A stretch of 64,000 nt of DNA, taken from assembly GCA_038203525.1 (NCBI GenBank), contig JBBRDW010000010.1, positions 6,789 to 70,788 of the forward strand. The letters are read 5' to 3'. The translations under genes and the position numbers were made by a program. Shown here piece after piece: positions 61,981-64,000 of the stretch. The notes under the pieces are model-generated. The model saw only the letters and a program-made list of their open reading frames with translations, was not told the DNA's origin and made no database searches. The stretch comes from Limnovirga sp038203525 (GTDB lineage Bacteria > Bacteroidota > Bacteroidia > Chitinophagales > Chitinophagaceae). Position 1 is the first letter of the stretch. Each line of letters starts with the position of its first letter.

Positions 61981-62038
61981 TTTTTTGGGCCATGCATTTG
62001 AATCATTGGGCATCGCCTGTTGCGTCGCACTCTTTTGC
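61981..62038 (-). repeat. Repeat half-unit, minus orientation
   Basis: T6 + GGGCCATGC tail and core TTGCGTCGCACTCTTTTGC at 62020-62038 (two changes from consensus). No local partner. It lies in the 282-nt divergent gap. Confidence 0.82.
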
Positions 62039-62244
62039 TTTCAGAAATTCTATTCAACTTTATCGAAGCGTAGAATATTGGCGAAAAAAGCAGATCAGGA
62101 ACTGTGTGGTATGCTATATTTATTCGACAGCAATGTCAGAAAGATTTTGTTTAACCAGTTCCCAGCATATTCAAAATATTCCTACACCGTTAGATTACAG
62201 CAACATAGGTAGAAGATTGTATATCTTAGTACAAACTCGCACAA

Positions 62245-64000
62245 ATGTTCCTGCGTTTTAATTTATTAACTGTTCTGCTTCTTTTTAGATTAACTTCCTT
62301 TCAACAGGAACTAAGCGGGAATAAGGCAGCGCATTTTATTGTAAAAGACGGCCTGCCGGATGCTTCTATTACGGCACTTTGCCAGGATGAAGACGGCTTT
62401 TTGTGGATCGGAACCAGTAACGGGCTTAGCCGCTACGACGGTGTAGCATTTAAAAATTATTTTCATCAGAAAGATAACAATTCAATACCGGGAAATAATA
62501 TTAAAGGCATTGTGCTATTACCGGGTCACCGGCTATTAATCAATACGTCAACGGGACTTTGTATTTTTTATACAACAGCGGGCATTTCAAAAAATCTACT
62601 CGTGCCATCCGCAGCAAAAGCATTTGTATTTGAAAATAATTTTGTTGCTGCAGCAATAGATGGACAAAACAATATATGGGCTGGAACGCAAACCTGTTTG
62701 TATAAACTGGATACCTCTTTGCATATACTTAAAACCTGGCGGGGCTTTACCGAAAAAGGCATGGAAGGCAGCCTGCTTTTATATGTGCACGATATACAGC
62801 CTGTTTCCGGAGGCGATATATTATTAAAACTTGAACCTCCAAAACAGCATGTGCAATATTTTTTATACAGCCATTCATTGAATAAAATTGTGGACATGAA
62901 TGACCCGGCGGCTGCAGCATTTAAATTTGCAGATGGCTTTCTTACAAGGGATATACGATTCAATAAAAACGGGGATGCATTTTTTATTAAATACCTGCAG
63001 GATTCACTGTATTATTTTGATCATGTCTCAAAGCAAACATCCCGGTATCTTATCACAGGAATTGCAGATAAAAAGCAAATTTCGTATGGTTCAAAATTAT
63101 TTTTAGATGAAAAAAATTTGCTGGCATGTTCCTTATCAGACGGAGGAATTGCTTACTGGAATCTGACTCCTGGCAAAGCAAATTTGTTTTTAAAAAATGA
63201 AGTTACACTTACCAATAAACAAATCTTTTGCACCCTGCCAGATGCTTCTGGTAACCTGTGGATTGGTACGAATAACGGCCTGGTAAAATTTTCCTCAGCG
63301 ATAAGGCATTTCGATATTGTTTCTTTTCCGGCAATAAATACCCGCACAAAAGAAAAAATTGAATTGCAGAATATTTTCACCTTTGGTAAAAAGGTTTTCA
63401 TCGGATCCAATGGAGGCGGTTTCTTTTTTAAAACAGCGAACTCCACATGGAAGAATATTGTGTGGAATGAATCTCCGTTGGAACACTATGTCTGGAATAT
63501 TTCTTTTAAAGGAACCGACAGTTTCTATGTGGCCACTCAAAATGGAATGTATTACTGGAATGCCACTGATGAAAAACATGCCCCATTTCAGTGGCCACAA
63601 GAATTAAAATGGATAAATGGTTTGCCGGTTACTGCAAATTTTACTGACAGTAAAGATATCAGCTGGATGGGGCTTGGCTTTGGTTATGGTGTTGCTGCAT
63701 TAAATAATAAAAGCGGGAAAATTTTTATTTATTCTAATGCCGGAAAACCTCAATTCCCATTGCGTTTTCCCACTGCTATTACAGAAGATGAACAAGGCAA
63801 CTTGTGGATGGGCGGACCCAATGGTGCAGGCCTTGCAAAATGGTCGCGCAGTTCCAACTATTTCACTTTACTGTCACCAGTTTATAATACCGATTTCGAT
63901 AACGGTACGATCAATTGTTTGTATGCGGATAAAGAAGGGTATATCTGGATTGGCACTGCTTCAGGACTTTGCAGTTATAATTTTTCGACTAACCAGTTTA
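62245..64000 (+). CDS. Two-component regulator propeller sensor, 3' end outside window
   Basis: Open from the ATG at 62245 to the window edge (585 codons, no stop). A signal-like helix (FLRFNLLTVLLLFRLTSFQQ) is followed by periplasmic propeller blades with the Reg_prop pattern: ITALCQDEDGFLWIGTSNGL, GQNNIWAGTQT, DASGNLWIGTNNGLVKF, DEQGNLWMGGPNGAGLA and DKEGYIWIGTASGLCSY. Such proteins continue into a Y_Y_Y domain, a transmembrane helix and a histidine kinase or LytS-type output, as expected beyond the window. The start fits; the ligand is unknown. Confidence 0.88.
   Translation, partial: MFLRFNLLTVLLLFRLTSFQQELSGNKAAHFIVKDGLPDASITALCQDEDGFLWIGTSNGLSRYDGVAFKNYFHQKDNNSIPGNNIKGIVLLPGHRLLINTSTGLCIFYTTAGISKNLLVPSAAKAFVFENNFVAAAIDGQNNIWAGTQTCLYKLDTSLHILKTWRGFTEKGMEGSLLLYVHDIQPVSGGDILLKLEPPKQHVQYFLYSHSLNKIVDMNDPAAAAFKFADGFLTRDIRFNKNGDAFFIKYLQDSLYYFDHVSKQTSRYLITGIADKKQISYGSKLFLDEKNLLACSLSDGGIAYWNLTPGKANLFLKNEVTLTNKQIFCTLPDASGNLWIGTNNGLVKFSSAIRHFDIVSFPAINTRTKEKIELQNIFTFGKKVFIGSNGGGFFFKTANSTWKNIVWNESPLEHYVWNISFKGTDSFYVATQNGMYYWNATDEKHAPFQWPQELKWINGLPVTANFTDSKDISWMGLGFGYGVAALNNKSGKIFIYSNAGKPQFPLRFPTAITEDEQGNLWMGGPNGAGLAKWSRSSNYFTLLSPVYNTDFDNGTINCLYADKEGYIWIGTASGLCSYNFSTNQF

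Noticed and set aside
1..62038. CRISPR array
   Set aside because: The copies are kilobases apart, in both orientations, with no regular short spacers and no cas genes.
1..62038. Integron attC cassette array
   Set aside because: No integrase is present, the core lacks the GTTRRRY/RYYYAAC ends, and the enclosed genes run on both strands.
1..64000. tRNA or rRNA genes
   Set aside because: No cloverleaf-like segments with conserved GGTTCRA T-arm and no rRNA-like conserved stretches were noticed; a covariance-model scan would settle this.

Overview
The window looks like a chromosomal segment from a Bacteroidota bacterium, most likely a Chitinophagaceae-like member. The signs are moderate-to-low GC, type IX secretion (T9SS) C-terminal sorting domains, a TonB receptor with a carboxypeptidase-regulatory domain, LytS/LytTR signalling, a 'two-component regulator propeller' sensor, and short TAnnTTTG-like promoter boxes. 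Family assignments come from reading motifs in the translations; no database search was run.

Layout. 258-12238 (all minus) is an accessory cluster. A DUF4062-type protein and a membrane-anchored STAND NTPase are followed by a tightly packed trio: an exported TPR/coiled-coil/propeller protein, a 1607-residue Ig/PKD-like T9SS substrate, and a TSP3-containing outer-membrane-type protein. The trio ends at a strong terminator. 12815-23872 holds a P-type cation ATPase, a Sua5-type tRNA enzyme, dapD, an EamA transporter, a LiaF-like membrane protein, a DUF4288-LytS-LytTR operon and two lipoproteins. 24031-35309 holds an EVE protein, a small exported protein plus TonB receptor, a C-terminal processing protease, a PorE-like OmpA protein and a T9SS-targeted multicopper oxidase. 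35516-43324 holds BioF-like, MiaE-like, ATP-grasp-like, DUF1624, DnaQ-type exonuclease, polyprenol-phosphate glycosyltransferase and EamA genes. 43580-52994 holds a beta-helix protein with an unknown partner, a cytochrome c-porin-cytochrome c operon, an E2 acyltransferase, CinA and a PBP4-type peptidase. 52997-64000 holds a frameshifted Uma2 pseudogene, a thioesterase, a DUF2807 protein, guaA, a periplasmic-binding-like protein, ccmB, an M19 dipeptidase, fabI and the start of a propeller sensor cut by the window edge.

The most striking non-coding signal is a dispersed repeat. Thirty-two half-units share the 19-nt core GTACAAGAGTGCGACGCAA, then a spacer of nearly fixed length, then GCCGGGYWC and an A-tract. 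All lie between genes, about one per 2 kb. Ten local pairs are arranged head-to-head as inverted repeats (about 170-250 bp, one of 486 bp). Others are single, tail-to-tail, or flank one gene. The A/T tract faces the neighbouring gene and often abuts its stop codon. The repeats do not look like intrinsic terminators, CRISPR or integron sites, and no transposase is present in the window.

The second highlight is the STAND/T9SS cluster at 258-12238, which places a predicted cytoplasmic NTP-dependent signalling pair beside a secreted surface module.
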